Positions 21,120 through 32,289 are shown, counted from the stretch's first letter. The stretch is DNA of 64,000 nt from Micrasema longulum (GCA_022494885.1 JAGVSM010002718.1:1-64000), one strand, 5' to 3'. The notes: a model not told the origin generated them from the sequence alone. Translations and numbers: made by a program.

Positions 21120-21380
21120 ACAGATATTATGAAGAACATTTTGGCTAACGGAATATAGAAGTCTAGGCATCCACGGCATATATATATATATATATATTAT
21201 GTTCAAATATAGGCGGAATGTGTAACTTTGTGTAACTACACAATGTGTAACTTTCACCATTCTGCCTATATTTGAACATATATATTCCGTGGCCACTTAA
21301 ACCAGCCAATGACAGGTCATAAGTCCTGTAAATGCCTAGACTTCTACTAGATATTCCCTTCGCTAAAATCTTCTTCATCT
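21120..21380. mobile_element. Element A copy with nested palindrome
   Basis: The left arm 'AGAACATTTTGGC', 'GAAGTCTAGGCATCCACGG' and 'ATGTTCAAATATAGGCGGAA' is mirrored by 'TTCTGCCTATATTTGAACAT', 'CCTGTAAATGCCTAGACTTC'. A (TA)n run at about 21178-21198 sits in the left arm. The right part includes 'TTAAACCAGCCAATGACAGG'. Confidence 0.7.
21178..21198. repeat. (TA)n microsatellite
   Basis: About ten TA units lie inside the element A copy. Replication slippage is the likely source. Confidence 0.85.
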
Positions 21381-21384
21381 CAGT

Positions 21385-22005
21385 TTATCATGTTTATTAT
21401 GGGAACTACAACCATCCAAAAACCCCTAAAAGCGCCAATTTTTATCCGCTGTCTTCAGACGTGCGGTATACATGCAAGATAATTAGTTTTGCGCAGACGC
21501 GCCTTTGCGTTCAGAATACCACCCCTTATACTATTTCTTCAAAAAAGAATGACAACCGACTCGGTTCAGTTTTGCGGTGCGGAAAACGGGACAAGTAAAC
21601 GTCGATTTTGTTGATTTTATTTAGGCTTAATCAGTCCGATATGCAGTTGTCGTTTTCGCACATATCGGGGAGGAATTTGCGAGAAAGTGACAAAAAACCA
21701 ATGTTTATATACCTACTCATTAAAATCAACTGCCACACATATCCTCTTAACATCATTTGACTCTGTATAATTCGCTGTTATCAGTTCTCTTATTATACTC
21801 TAGCTATTTTTAAAGATTTGCTTTAAGTATGAATGAGTATGTTTGTTATATTCTCGCAAGTAAAACTGTGTAAACAATGTAAATCGGTGGCCATAACATC
21901 GATAATCATAAATATATTTCTGGGCTGCTATTCTGAACGCTTTTATAGCGCGGTGTATCCCGTATTTAGGTCGTAAATATGCGATATAAAAGTGTTCAGA
22001 ATTCG
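21385..22005. other. Unassigned DNA
   Basis: An 88-residue plus-strand frame (21332-21598) partly overlaps element A and has no recognised domain. A minus-strand frame at 21800-22039 runs into element B. Confidence 0.35.
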
Positions 22006-22008
22006 AGC

Positions 22009-22409
22009 CCGGGGCCGCGATTACAAAATGTATCTTCATCGGTACATATCGAGACGGTATTAAGTTAAATCGATTTTCATGTACGAAAATGAGTATATTT
22101 TCATAAAATTTTATCGTATTTCGCCAGTAACCTGGAATTGAACATGTTTAGAAAAAAAAGTAAAATATGTTGTATTTTTCATACAGAAAACTACCTTTAC
22201 TTTGTTGATAAAATTAAGTTTTCTGTATGAAAAGCAGAATATGAATACATTTTTTTTTCTAATCTTGTTAAATTATAGGTTTCCGACAAAGATGCTTTTA
22301 ATGTTCATGCAAACACACTCATTTTCGTACTAAAATATCGATTTTTCTATGTAGACTTTTCTATATGGAACATAACTCTATTAACCTCCCATTGTAATCG
22401 GGGCCCTGG
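22009..22409. mobile_element. Element B, long copy with extended inverted repeats
   Basis: Left end CCGGGGCCGCGATTACAAAA, right end CATTGTAATCGGGGCCCTGG. The interior is itself mirrored: 'TTTCATACAGAAAACTACCT' near 22178 against 'TTAAGTTTTCTGTATGAAAA' near 22213, and 'GTACGAAAATGAG' against 'CTCATTTTCGTAC'. This makes a 400-bp near-palindrome. Confidence 0.75.
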
Positions 22410-22422
22410 TATTTCTTTAAGT

Positions 22423-23008
22423 TAGGGTCAAAGCACCAGTAAATGACCACCCTTCAGTAAATGACTATTGGTTAATAAAACACAATATAATAAGAATTGC
22501 TACATGTGTCCAGTCCAAAAACTTTTTAGAAACTATGACAAAAGCAGTAGGCGGACACATCTTTTGGTAAGAAACAAATCTATCAGTTTTGAACTTTGAG
22601 TTGTCAAAAGGTAATAGTGCGTCTTTCCGTTATTGTTCTGAAATTAATAGTGTTTTTATAAGGAAAGGTGTGGTAAGTGTTTTATTTGATGCTATTTCTT
22701 ATGCAATTCTCTGAATATATCCATATTCTAATGTGTTAGGGTGTTTTATAATGTTATGATGTAACTAAATCTGAGTATTATTTTTAATGGGGTAGTAGTG
22801 GTCATTCACTGGTGATTCTGCTATTTTTGGAGTAATATTAATTATAATACTCGTATTTCAATTAAAAAGTAAAAGTACTTAGAAAAATGAATGTGTTTTT
22901 TATTGTTTTCTTTTATTTGGTACGCTTAAATAATGAAATGTATACCTTTAATGTGGATTTCACTACAAGCTGAACCCTAAACGGTCATTCATCAGTGCTT
23001 TGACCCTA
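22423..23008. mobile_element. Element E: TIR element with TAGGGTCAAAGCAC ends
   Basis: Left 'TAGGGTCAAAGCACCAGTAA' and right, reversed, 'TAGGGTCAAAGCACTGATGA' are inverted ends about 28 bp long. A subterminal 'AAATGACCAC' and 'GTAAATGACTA' repeat is seen. 586 bp, no transposase frame. It begins 13 bp after element B ends, so one may have inserted beside the other. Confidence 0.7.
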
Positions 23009-23339
23009 TATTGAATCAATATTCTCACATTATTTTCATTTCTTGGGTCATGAAATGCGTAGATATTATGTTTATAAAAAGAGCGATGTTATTTGTTAGG
23101 AAAAAAATTGGCGAGTAATTTAGGATTCCGGTCACAGAATACGAAATATTAACGCTTTACAACACACATCCATACTCCATACATGGACGCCGAGTAAAAT
23201 GAAGTTATTATCCAAGCGCGACATACTATGAAGCTATAAAAGTTTTCAATAAGAAACTCCGCTGCTCCCTCTACATGAGCAATAATCCTAATCCTTTTTA
23301 CTACGCTCTTAAATATTTATTATAGTAACTCTCTTGCTG

Positions 23340-23600
23340 CGGATCAGCGCCACTGTTTTGTATATCCGTATTTTCGCGGGCGATGACGTCACGCAGGTCT
23401 AGCATTTATATTCCGACTCTTTCACTCTCGCGCTGTTTGGGTATCATCGTACTTCACTCTCACCTAGTTGCCACCGAATTACCCGCGCACGCGCTCTACC
23501 TCGTTGGACAAATAGTTGCCACATCTTGTAGCGGTATTCCTTTATTTTATTTTAATTTATTGAAAAAAAATAAAAATGGTTTCTGTGACGTACGGTGTGT
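23340..23600. other. Locally GC-rich patch with a CRE palindrome
   Basis: The patch has a raised CpG content ('TTTTCGCGGGCGATGACG', 'CCCGCGCACGCGCTCTAC') and a perfect TGACGTCA at 23384-23391, the CREB/ATF site consensus. The plus frame 23383-23607 has no recognised domain. It could be a promoter, a host exon or an unclassified repeat. Confidence 0.3.
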
Positions 23601-23744
23601 AGACTAATATTAATCATGTTATGATTTTTTGTTTGGTATATTAATGAATAATTTTTACAAACATATGAATGAGTTATAAACATTTTACGACAAAATGAAA
23701 TAATAAGTAAGCTTGGTGTGAGATTTCATTATCCTCTGTTGTAA

Positions 23745-23955
23745 TCTAAAAAAATCACCCGTTTTAATATAAAAAATCATCACTTTTAATGTAAAAAAAT
23801 ATATTTGTTTTCATCTAGCAAAATCACCTTTTTTTATATTGAAAATATCGTGTGTTTTAATAAAAAAAATCGTCCGTTTTAATCTAAAAATCATTTGTTT
23901 TAGTCTAAAAAATCATTTGTTTTGATCTCAAAAATCATGTTTTAATCTATAAAAA
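23745..23955. repeat. Diverged ~25-bp tandem repeat
   Basis: About eight imperfect units of the type 'AAAAAATCATTTGTTTTAAT' with spacing of roughly 24-30 bp, from 'AAAATCACCCGTTTTAATAT' to 'AAAAATCATGTTTTAATCTA'. An old minisatellite. Confidence 0.6.
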
Positions 23956-24107
23956 TGCTTGATAGTAAAACTGAGTTTAAAAGATTATGTTTAACGCACT
24001 ACGATGTGTGGTTTTTTAGTTAAATATTTTTTTTTTAATATCGCAAACACAAACAATTCATTCAGTAGTCTAAAGAAAGTCAACAATTATTATATAAAAC
24101 GTTATCA

Positions 24108-24341
24108 TCATTCCCTTTTCGCACCTATTGGTGCATAGGGAACTGCATTGGTACACTTATCGCAGCGTATCTTGATCATTTTTGTTACATGAAAGTAAGA
24201 TGATAAATCTTACGCTTCCGGTACCAGTCCGGGGACTAAGAAATATTCTAGTGTGAAAACACCCTTCAATCATGTCGGGAATCGAACCCGAGACCTCTTG
24301 CATGGTAGGCAAACGCGCTGACCACTATACCACGAAGCCAA
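24108..24341 (-). mobile_element. tRNA-Gly-like SINE S2, best copy
   Basis: On the minus strand the head has 'GGCTTCGTGGTATAGTGGTC' (box A), an anticodon arm TTGC-CTACCAT-GCAA and box B 'CGGGTTCGATTCCCGACATG'. The arm layout is that of Gly-tRNA, with ACC in the anticodon place. The body ends in 'GTTCCCTATGCACC'. Length is about 234 bp. The acceptor ends do not pair and the body is transcribed beyond, so it is a SINE, not a tRNA gene. Confidence 0.85.
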
Positions 24342-24556
24342 AATACTATTTAAATATTTTTAATTAATTTGTTGAATGTATTGAATTTTTTTTAATGTGT
24401 TTGTATTTCTTACTTTCTTGGTAATGTTTTACACATTTAGGCTCCGCAATAATCACTAAACGGATAAAGTACAAAATTGTACATGAAAATATAAACAAGT
24501 ATGATTCTGTAAAATTTCTTAGTAAAATAAGACCAAGCTCAAGACGCAAGGTTGTT

Positions 24557-24800
24557 TCAAGTTCAGTGCCATAGAAAACTGCATATAAAAATGTTTTCTA
24601 ACGCGTGGTAAAAACTAGAGCATTAAATTGTGCGGCGAAGTTTCTTGAAACTTAAAAAAAAATAAATGAAGAAAATAATAAAAATTAACTACTTTAAGTG
24701 ACTAATTACTCAAGTCAACCAATAATATAATGTTGTGATCGATTTCCGATTTACGGGAAGCCAATAAATCAAGCAGCAGAACTCATCGAAGTGAATTATT
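24557..24800 (+). mobile_element. Element C, 3'-truncated copy
   Basis: Starts 'AAGTTCAGTGCCATAG' (family end), then 'CGTGGTAAAAACTAGAGC', 'TTAACTACTTTAAGTGAC', 'AACCAATAATATAATG' and 'GCCAATAAATCAAGCAGCAG'. The right end is lost. Confidence 0.6.
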
Positions 24801-24939
24801 TAACTCATATAAGAAATATCATTAACAAATCTCTTAAATTCTTTTGATTTGTTAATAGAGCAACATCCTATTTTGAAAACACATTAACTCTATAGACACT
24901 TTACTGCTCATTGGTTTGTCCCATTTTTTTTATATTTAT

Positions 24940-25373
24940 TATTTATTTATTTAGTTCTATGTATTTACATAGTCTAATATAAATTTACAACACAATATTT
25001 ACATATATACTTATTCTAACATTATTTATCACTATTATACACTGTATCCTAATTTATAATATTAACTGTTTCATATGTACATTTTCATTAATTATATTCA
25101 CTATTTACACTATTTACTACCTAATATTTTTTACATATATACTTTTTACATTTAATTTTAAATATATTTACATTAATTTCATTTTTTATGCTTTCTGGCA
25201 TTTCTTCAAATAGTTTTATTCCCTTGTACATAAGGCAGTTCTGGGACATTGTTTTTGATTTTTTTTCCAGTCTTATATTTTTAGATCCTCTTGTTGCATA
25301 GTTATGAAAGAACTCATAATTTTTTAGTTTATTTTGAAAATATCTCGGAACTATTCCTTTAATAATTGATTGA
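24940..25373 (-). pseudogene. LINE family I, intact C-terminal tail
   Basis: The minus-strand frame, read from the junction at 25373 to the stop near 25121, has 'GIVPRYFQNKLKNYEFFHNY', 'ATRGSKNIRL', 'NCLMYKGIKLFEEMPESIKN' and 'INVNIFKIKCKKYICKKY'. It is the typical post-RT C-terminus with YxxxxxLPxxI and FKxxxKxY motifs. An AT-rich 3' UTR with repeated TTATTTATTTA runs to 24940. No stop lies inside the fragment. Confidence 0.75.
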
Positions 25374-25800
25374 TTGATTTTTGAATACGCCTCCGTAATA
25401 TATGTTACTCGTATAAATCGCATCGAATCAGTTCAGCATAAATATATAAGAAAAATTGCGTACAAACTAGGAATCACAAGAGATAACTATTCCGACATGG
25501 AACTTTTCCTTAATATATCCCGTATATCACAACGTCGATTTAATGCAGATTTAATTTGCATGTTTAACATTTGTTTATTTATTTTTTTAAAGTTTATTTG
25601 ATGCCCCGACTATTCTCCTACAAATATATCTTAATGTTCCTTCCCGTAGACTCGGAAATAATGAAATTATGTTCCTCGGTCATCATAAGACTATTTATGG
25701 TTTCTGTGCGACCTACCCAAAATGATTAGATTTGTAAATGAAAATCAAGATCTAAATTATTTTGATGGCAAATTTTTATTTTTACAAATAAACTGAAACG
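25374..25800 (+). pseudogene. LINE family J, post-catalytic RT segment
   Basis: Plus frame: 'FEYASVIY', 'RINRIESVQHKYIRKIAYKL', 'MELFLNISRISQRRFNADL'. After a -1/+1 shift near 25600 it continues 'LLQIYLNVPSRRLGNNEIMF', matching the LxYxSxVWxPxxxxxIxxIExVQxxxLR...LNVPxRxxR pattern. Similar to family H. It starts exactly where family I ends, in opposite orientation. Confidence 0.75.
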
Positions 25801-25994
25801 ACATTCCCAATAAATTGACTGTATATTTGTTTAATTAACACGGATTCCATTATGCCTGTCTAATGATTAACTTGTCTTTGCTTTTCTTTGTTGTATTGCT
25901 ATTATTTGTTACTGTATTATTATTGTTTTTTTTCGTTGTATGATTTGTTTAAATTGTACATTGTCCGTAAATTTGTTAAATATTTTTTTATTTT

Positions 25995-26090
25995 AAATAA
26001 AGAACTTGTGACATCACACGCGAAATATTTTCAAAGTTACACTATTTTAAAAATCATAGCGCTGATGTACGATAAATAAAAGTTTTTTTA
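25995..26090 (+). mobile_element. Element C 3' fragment
   Basis: 'TGACATCACACGCGAAATAT' and 'AAAATCATAGCGCTGATGTA' match the terminal third of the copies at 9.4 and 31.7 kb. Confidence 0.45.
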
Positions 26091-26097
26091 AAATGTC

Positions 26098-26232
26098 TAA
26101 TACCCGTATGCAGAGACAAACCTTAAGGTGAGAAAAGTACATTCTATTGTCTTCACCTTCGGGTTATTCTCTGTTTTTGAAATTAAAATGTACTTTCCTC
26201 ACCTTAAGTTTTGTCTCTGCATACGGGTATTA
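26098..26232. mobile_element. Element F: 135-bp near-palindromic MITE
   Basis: Ends TAATACCCGTATGCAGAGAC and GTCTCTGCATACGGGTATTA are perfect inverted repeats. The inverted similarity extends about 46 bp each side, with a 40-bp centre ('TTCACCTTCGGGTTATTC'). The TAA/TTA at the tips may be part of the target site. Non-coding. Confidence 0.85.
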
Positions 26233-26234
26233 GT

Positions 26235-27420
26235 TTGACGGTCAATTAACAAATAAAAGAAAATCGTTGAACTTTCGCATTATACCTACATATATTGTAG
26301 ACCTGGCAACACCACGCCGTGGAGGTAAAGTGACGTGGAGGGGGATCATTTACTGCGCACTGGCGCGATGAAATAACAAACTTCAACTGTAGTTTTGTCT
26401 GTCTATTTACCTACCAACTTTTTGCGGGGGTTGATTTATGTTTTTTCATTTTCGTAGTGTTAACAGAAACGAGCAATTTTTCTTTTGGTTTGCAGTAATA
26501 GAAAAATATCATGTTTTTTTTTTACAATTATTAAGTAATAGGGGTGTATACTTTCGAGTCAAAACTTTTTTTTCTACTTTTTTTAATATTTTTTAATTTA
26601 TAGTTTTGAATTCCCGCGAAAACGGCCATTGCATTGGCCACGCCCCTTTTTTAGGTGACGGCGTTTTCAAAAACGTATTTAGGTACAGTCCGTACAAATC
26701 TTTGATAACCTTTGCTTTATGCGCGCGTAATAATAAGTTTTCATATAAATCATTCTTGTGTGCCTACTAGCCCAAATATTTTTTTGTACATTTACTTTAA
26801 CAGAAGGGCACTGTATATAGATTGTATTATTTTAGTATTTTTCAAATCCAAACCTCATAAATGCATCCGACAATGCTCGCGCACATACAAAAAATACACG
26901 CCTTTTTATGGTTCTAACCCTTACCCCCCACCCTATCTAGCTCACCCCTTTATATTGAATACATTATAATATTGATGCCAATTTTTCTAAACCCGGTGCA
27001 TTTATTGCTGATTCTATAAACGTATGCCCTTACTTACAAACCTGTTATAAAGTTACGCGTAGACATAGTGTAGAATAAGGATGAGAATACCGTCCTTATT
27101 GTACTGGTAGTATACCTAGGCGTTACTTTATACCAGGTTTTGCCGTGAATGTTTTTTTTTTTTTCGTCCACCAAATATTTACAAGCGATAATAGGTTTAC
27201 GTGTTAAAATATCACATTTAAAAATACGTTTCGTAAATTAGTGTTAGGCTTCATTAATCATTGCTACATTTTCAAACCAATTTATAAACATATTGTAATA
27301 ATGACGCTTATTACGTCATTTACTTTTATTATTTTTAAAAGTACCTTTTTTTGGTTATTACCGTCACTATTCGTTTTTTGTTTTAAATAATGTACAGTGA
27401 CATTTAAAAAAATAAATTTA
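26235..27420. other. Unassigned DNA
   Basis: No recognised family. 'GGCGGAAT'-type or tRNA-like motifs are absent. The 85-residue frame at 26712-26969 has no recognisable domain. Confidence 0.4.
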
Positions 27421-27424
27421 TTAC

Positions 27425-27605
27425 CATCATTTCATTTCAACATGTAATGGTGCATAGGGCACTGCATTGGTACACTAACCGCGGCGGATCTTGTAATTTT
27501 TTCTCACATGAAGGTATGATGATCAGTCTTACGCTTTAGGTGTAAAAACTTTTTTTAGATAAATGTTTCTTGTCAACCACATCGGAAATTAAACGTGCTG
27601 ACCGC
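27425..27605 (-). mobile_element. SINE S2, decayed copy
   Basis: 'GTAATGGTGCATAGGGCACT', 'GCATTGGTACACTAACCGC', 'TCACATGAAGGTATGATGAT' and 'CAGTCTTACGCTT' follow the S2 body in reverse. The tRNA head is reduced to 'CGTGCTGACCGC'. Confidence 0.7.
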
Positions 27606-27609
27606 GGGG

Positions 27610-28035
27610 CGGACTTATGTATACATGTATTTTTATCTGCAATAATATAAATATATTTTTTTAAATGAATATTCCTGTTCTTAATATTTACCTATATATT
27701 TCAATTTTCAGGCCATTTTATAAAAGTCGTAAATAACTTGTGCTGGAAAAATGTGAGCCTCGGACCTTCGATCTAAAAGTTCACAACCACAGGATCAGAA
27801 ACCGGTTCGAAATACTTATTTATTAAATTTTCATTTTTAAAAAAGGATATTTTTGGGATTGCTTTTTCTTTTCAATTTCTTAACACTAAAGGTCTCCAGT
27901 AAAAATACGCAAGTGTATACGCATTTGTGCGTTTGGCTTCTCATTGTGATGAATCGAAACATATTTATTTGACTACATTCGTATTTGCGTGCAATGCATG
28001 TCCCTTGAATCTGGGTGAAGAGAAAACATCACAAT
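27610..28035. other. Unassigned DNA
   Basis: No repeat or gene recognised. Confidence 0.4.
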
Positions 28036-28039
28036 AAAA

Positions 28040-28815
28040 GCTTCACTTATCCTTTCACGCGCCTTTTGTGCAATTCGAGAGGGAAAAAATTCTGCTCATG
28101 ACAGCAGCTGTCACACAATTCCACCGCGAACCGCTCAGCCGTCGGCTTCTGTGCGCGCGCAACTTATCGGTCACCGCCATACTTGTACTACTGTACACTG
28201 CACAGCTGCTAGCCAGAAAAGGGTTGAGCAAATATAACTGCCGCGCTAAAAGGAGCGAATTAAATTCAAACTGCGTCTTGAATGCTCGCTATTTTACGTT
28301 GACTTTTTCATTACCGTCACAATTTCCCGGGTGTTTTTATTGGCTGTTTGTGTCAGCGCGCTCGGCGAGGTCTGCGCGCGAAACACTTTTAATTTTAGTG
28401 TTTTGCCGACTCGCCGCCAGGGTGGACGTGTTCGCGGCATTTTTCCGCACCGGTGTTCGATTATTGCGGTGCATTCGTGACAGACGGCCGCTCTTTTTCC
28501 TTCTGTCACCCTGTTGCTCCTGCTGCCAGCATTGCGTAATATGCCGGCCTTACTGATTCTACCCGAAGTACGATATTAAGACGGCACTTCAACCGTACGA
28601 TAATAATAAACAAAAAAAACTGTTTTTGAATATTTTCCCGCTGTGCAAAACTTGTGACGTGAGTTCTGTGGTATAAATATGATATAAAATCAATGTTTAT
28701 TTTGTTCGATCGTTTTACAGTGATATTTTATTTTGTGTCTGTGTTCACAGCGGATCCACACGTGGGTAATAAGCCTATGCAACATTGAATCTTACTGTTG
28801 TAAAGATAAAAGGTA
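28040..28815 (+). promoter_or_regulatory. CpG-rich patch with candidate core promoter or non-coding exon
   Basis: 28060-28550 has far more CpG than the surroundings ('GTCAGCGCGCTCGGCGAGG', 'GACAGACGGCCGCTC'). Downstream lie a TATAAATA box (28672-28679), a pyrimidine-rich acceptor-like 'TTTGTGTCTGTGTTCACAG' ending at 28750, a CACGTG E-box (28759-28764) and a donor-like AAAAG|GTAGGA near 28811. This is what a host gene's 5' region could look like. The 162-codon frame inside (28068-28556) has no known domain and is Cys/Arg/Leu-rich, as chance frames in GC-rich DNA are. Weak call. Confidence 0.25.
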
Positions 28816-28819
28816 GGAA

Positions 28820-29505
28820 ATGCAATGCTCAAATTATGCATCCTTTGAATCGTTATCTATGTGAAAATGTTATTGTTAATTTGTTACTTCGCGATGCGAG
28901 TTAAACGCGGCTGAACTGTGATATAATTAGCCCGCAGGTACAAAAACTGATAATGTAAATAGCGGCGAATGATTATTTATAAATATCGTTTGCGAAATTA
29001 TCTCGTAAACGTCGGAAGCGATGTGAAGTTCTCGGTGTTCTGTTGTGTAAAAATAATATTGACTCGAGCACATCTTTTGGCGGAACCGTTTTAGGGTTTC
29101 ATCTCCGAAGATGTTTGCCAAGAATTGCGCACTATTTATTATTTTAACTCGAGAATATTTACTTAGTTAACGCACGTCTCAATTTATTGTGTATTCGTGA
29201 TTATATTCGCGATAATTATTATTTCTACAAACGACGGCTGAGTGGTAGTGAAATTTCGATCTAACGAATGTTTCACTTCGAAAGGGACATCTTTAAAATA
29301 CACATTTGCATAACGCTATTTTGGCATCTCGTTTTTATTCACGATTAAATTAATTTATGTACCCACCTAATTGAAATATCAAAGGCCATGATTTCTACTC
29401 GTATATTCGTCGCCTACAATAAAAGAAAAATAGCTCAATTTCGAATATTTTTTAGTATGCTTACTCACATTTTGTTTTATTTGAATTGTTTATTGATTTT
29501 AACAT
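28820..29505. other. Unassigned DNA
   Basis: No coding or repeat signal. If the patch at 28.0-28.8 kb is a promoter, this would be first-intron sequence. Confidence 0.35.
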
Positions 29506-29509
29506 GTTA

Positions 29510-29705
29510 CAACAGAGATGAAGAACATTTTAGACAAGGTAACATAGAAGTCTAGGTATCTACAGGGCTTATGACCTGTCATTGGCTGGTTTAAGTGGCC
29601 ATTTTACACGCTGTGTAACATTCACTATTCTGCCCATATTTGAACATCTATATTCCTTCAATTCTTTAATCTGTTGATGTTTGTGAAGTTAAAGAGCTGA
29701 AACCT
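29510..29705. mobile_element. Element A, long copy, left half
   Basis: 'ACAACAGAGATGAAGAACAT', 'AGAAGTCTAGGTATCTACAG', 'ATGACCTGTCATTGGCTGG', 'TTTAAGTGGCC', 'GTGTAACATTCACTATTCTG'. The usual left terminal repeat is absent before 29510. Confidence 0.65.
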
Positions 29706-29825
29706 TTATTTATGCGAGTGAAATTCAACTAATTTAATTATTTCACTTACATACTAGGCAACACCTGAATTTAAAAAAAAATTCAATTTCTATACTTCTT
29801 AATGGACCAGGTGGATTTATCAACA

Positions 29826-30048
29826 ATAATTTGAGTTTGTCCAAATTTTTGTAGACAAGGACTGGATTCAACTCCATTGGGAGCTGTTAACATTAACATA
29901 TTACAACAGATGTGAAGAACATTGTTTTTCATATCTGTGTGTTCTTCACCTTCACCTCTGTTGTAATATGTTAATGTTAACAGCTCCCCAGGGAGTTGAA
30001 TCCAGTCCTTGTCTACAAAAATTTGGACAAACTCAAAATATTGTTGGT
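29826..30048. mobile_element. Element A, minimal palindromic derivative
   Basis: Left arm 'TTTGAGTTTGTCCAAATTTT', 'TGTAGACAAGGACTGGATTC', 'AGCTGTTAACATTAACATAT'. The right arm is its near-exact reverse complement, ending 'AATTTGGACAAACTCAAA'. The arms are about 95 bp and the centre only about 25 bp. It keeps just the two terminal repeats, so the whole element is one hairpin. Confidence 0.8.
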
Positions 30049-30049
30049 T

Positions 30050-31440
30050 TATTGATTTGTTTGAAGTAAATTATTATCAACTTTACTTTTTATATTTATA
30101 ACTTTTTTTTTTATTTGAAAATTTATTTATAAACCCTTACGGATTATTACAAGATAAGATATTCTTTCGTTAATTATCTTTTATTTGTCATCTTAGATAT
30201 TTTGTTTCTTTTTTACTTTTTTGTTGTTTTTTTTTATATTTTACTTTCACTGATTTGTTTAGTTTGAATTATTTTACTATATTCCATATTTAATATAACA
30301 CAATGAATTGTTCACTCCTGTGTTATTTCTGTTAAACTTTTTATTGTAAAGGGTTCTTTGATCCGTTGATGTATAAACAAACAATTCGCGAAATTTACAT
30401 TGAATTGTAAAATTAAGACATAATAGCGCCTCTTTGAACAAGCAACTGCGAATATCATATTTTATTTTCAGAATAGCAAACCTGTTTGATTTGCTTTGTG
30501 GAAATGTAAAAGGTAAATTCGTGGGATATTAGAATTGATCAGTATGAACATTTCAATTCTGAATATCAGTACGTACAATATGTACGTAAGGATGAGGCCA
30601 CTGTTTTAATTCATTTGCTTAAAATGTTTAAATTGTTCGCTTAATATTCGAGATAAGTCATTCAATTTACAGGTATGATTCTCTAACAATAAATGTGACG
30701 AAAACTAAACTAGCAATCATTTTTTTAATAACTCGCGCCTTTAAAAAAAAAAATACCAGTATCCTTAAGTACATACGTCTCTATTTTTACTGATTATGTT
30801 GGTAGTCTGCATTACACAAAAAATATAATTTTTTAGTTTGACAGCTGACTTCTAGACGGCTTGTTTGTTTTGAGGCAAATTCCTGTCGTTCTTATAAATT
30901 ATATTTAAGGCATGTTTTAAATATACTTTAGTTTCAGTACTGCAGAACAGCGTTAATTTGGTATTTTAAGTACCATAGAACTAATTACCCACTAACTAAC
31001 TCTAAATGCTTTTCGGTGGGACACGTTTTTTTATGACATTTTTATTTTAAACTTTTACATATTATATACATTTATTTATTAACTTTTAACAGTCACTTTT
31101 ATTAGTATTTATTTAGTTCTTTTTTTATCAATTATCTTCCATGTTGATAATGTTTTTTTTTCATGAATTTTGTCATTAATTTATCAGTTTGACATCCAGT
31201 TCATTGAAAATGATCGATCTTATGTATCTTTCAAATATATATTTTTAAAATGCTAAAAAATTTCAGCGATTTATCAAAATATTTTTTTAACCGCAGAAAT
31301 TAATTCAGGTTTGAAAGGGTCAAATTAAATGACTTGCATGTTTACTTACGCACCGCGTATGTTTCCATAATTATTACTTTGTAAAGTTTTATTCTAATGC
31401 CGTAACAATAAACTGAGTCCCGACTATCTACATTTTTTTT
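30050..31440. other. Unassigned AT-rich DNA (1.4 kb)
   Basis: No gene, RNA or repeat recognised. T-rich runs at 30100-30240 and 31060-31170. Confidence 0.4.
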
Positions 31441-31444
31441 CCGT

Positions 31445-31805
31445 TCACCTTTGCAATGAGGAACTTCAGCCCTACGGTAAATTGGACACAATAATTGTTT
31501 TCTTGCGCGTTTTCTTGGTAAAAATTAGATAGTTCTTGACAAAGTACGAAAAAAAATATAAATAATATTTTAATAAAAACGCACTACTTTGAACGACGTC
31601 ACTGGTTCATATGAACAAACTTATTTTATGAGAGCGATGCAGGATATCCGGTTTGCTTTCCGTAAGCGAACTAATCGGGAGAAATGACAGAGAAGAATCT
31701 CTGACGTCAGAAATGCAAAACTTTAAAAAATCATAGCGCTGATAATACGGATACATAAAAATTAAAAAAATTGGCTTAGTTAAAAAACACTGAACTTCCT
31801 AATTT
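31445..31805 (+). mobile_element. Element C copy
   Basis: Starts 'GAGGAACTTCAGCCCTACGG', then 'TTGCGCGTTTTCTTGGTAAA', 'ACTACTTTGAACGACGTCAC', 'AATCATAGCGCTGATAATAC' and the end 'CACTGAACTTCCTAATT'. Inverted ends are recognisable (GAACTTCA/TGAACTTC-type), with some decay. Confidence 0.7.
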
Positions 31806-32289
31806 TCCTGCAAAGACTTACGGACGAGAAACTTATCTTTTTAATTAACAGTTAAAAACTTGGTAAATAAAGTTTTGATTGTTGTCTGTTCTTGTAGTTG
31901 CCTCTTCTGCTCTGCAATCTGTTCATCGTTACGTAAATAAATTATTTTAATTATAAAAATAATTAAGCAATTTATCTTATGTAAAATATAACATGCATGT
32001 AAAGATCCGTTCGTGGTACATAACGGGGCTGGTGTTGTACGTAAATAAACTAATTATATCTGGTTATAATCTCGTTTGATTTCCCAGTCAAAAACAATTA
32101 GATACTTTTTGGTAATGTATCTAAAACAAAACACGAATATTGAATTTTAATTCTACTCTATTTTTTTATATATACAAGAGGGTATATCGAGTTTTATTTT
32201 TAAAATCAAAAGCTTTGTTCCAAAAACGTAAAAAATTCTTAAATACGAAGTCTCTGTAAAAACTAAAATATGTTACCACGGGAAACATG

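Noticed and set aside
21081..21378. Recurrent small ORFs reading SLGIYRTYDLSLAGLSGH
   Set aside because: They are translations of the element A palindrome, repeated wherever the element occurs (also 34853-35035). Not genes.
23745..23955. CRISPR-like spaced repeat
   Set aside because: Units are imperfect, contiguous and AT-rich in an animal genome, with no regular unique spacers.
24262..24341. tRNA-Gly gene on the minus strand
   Set aside because: The acceptor stem does not pair and the sequence continues into a shared SINE body found at several sites.
28068..28556. 162-codon open frame in CpG-rich DNA
   Set aside because: No recognisable domain, biased Arg/Cys/Leu composition, and stops are rare simply because the region is GC-rich. 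Kept only as a possible regulatory region.
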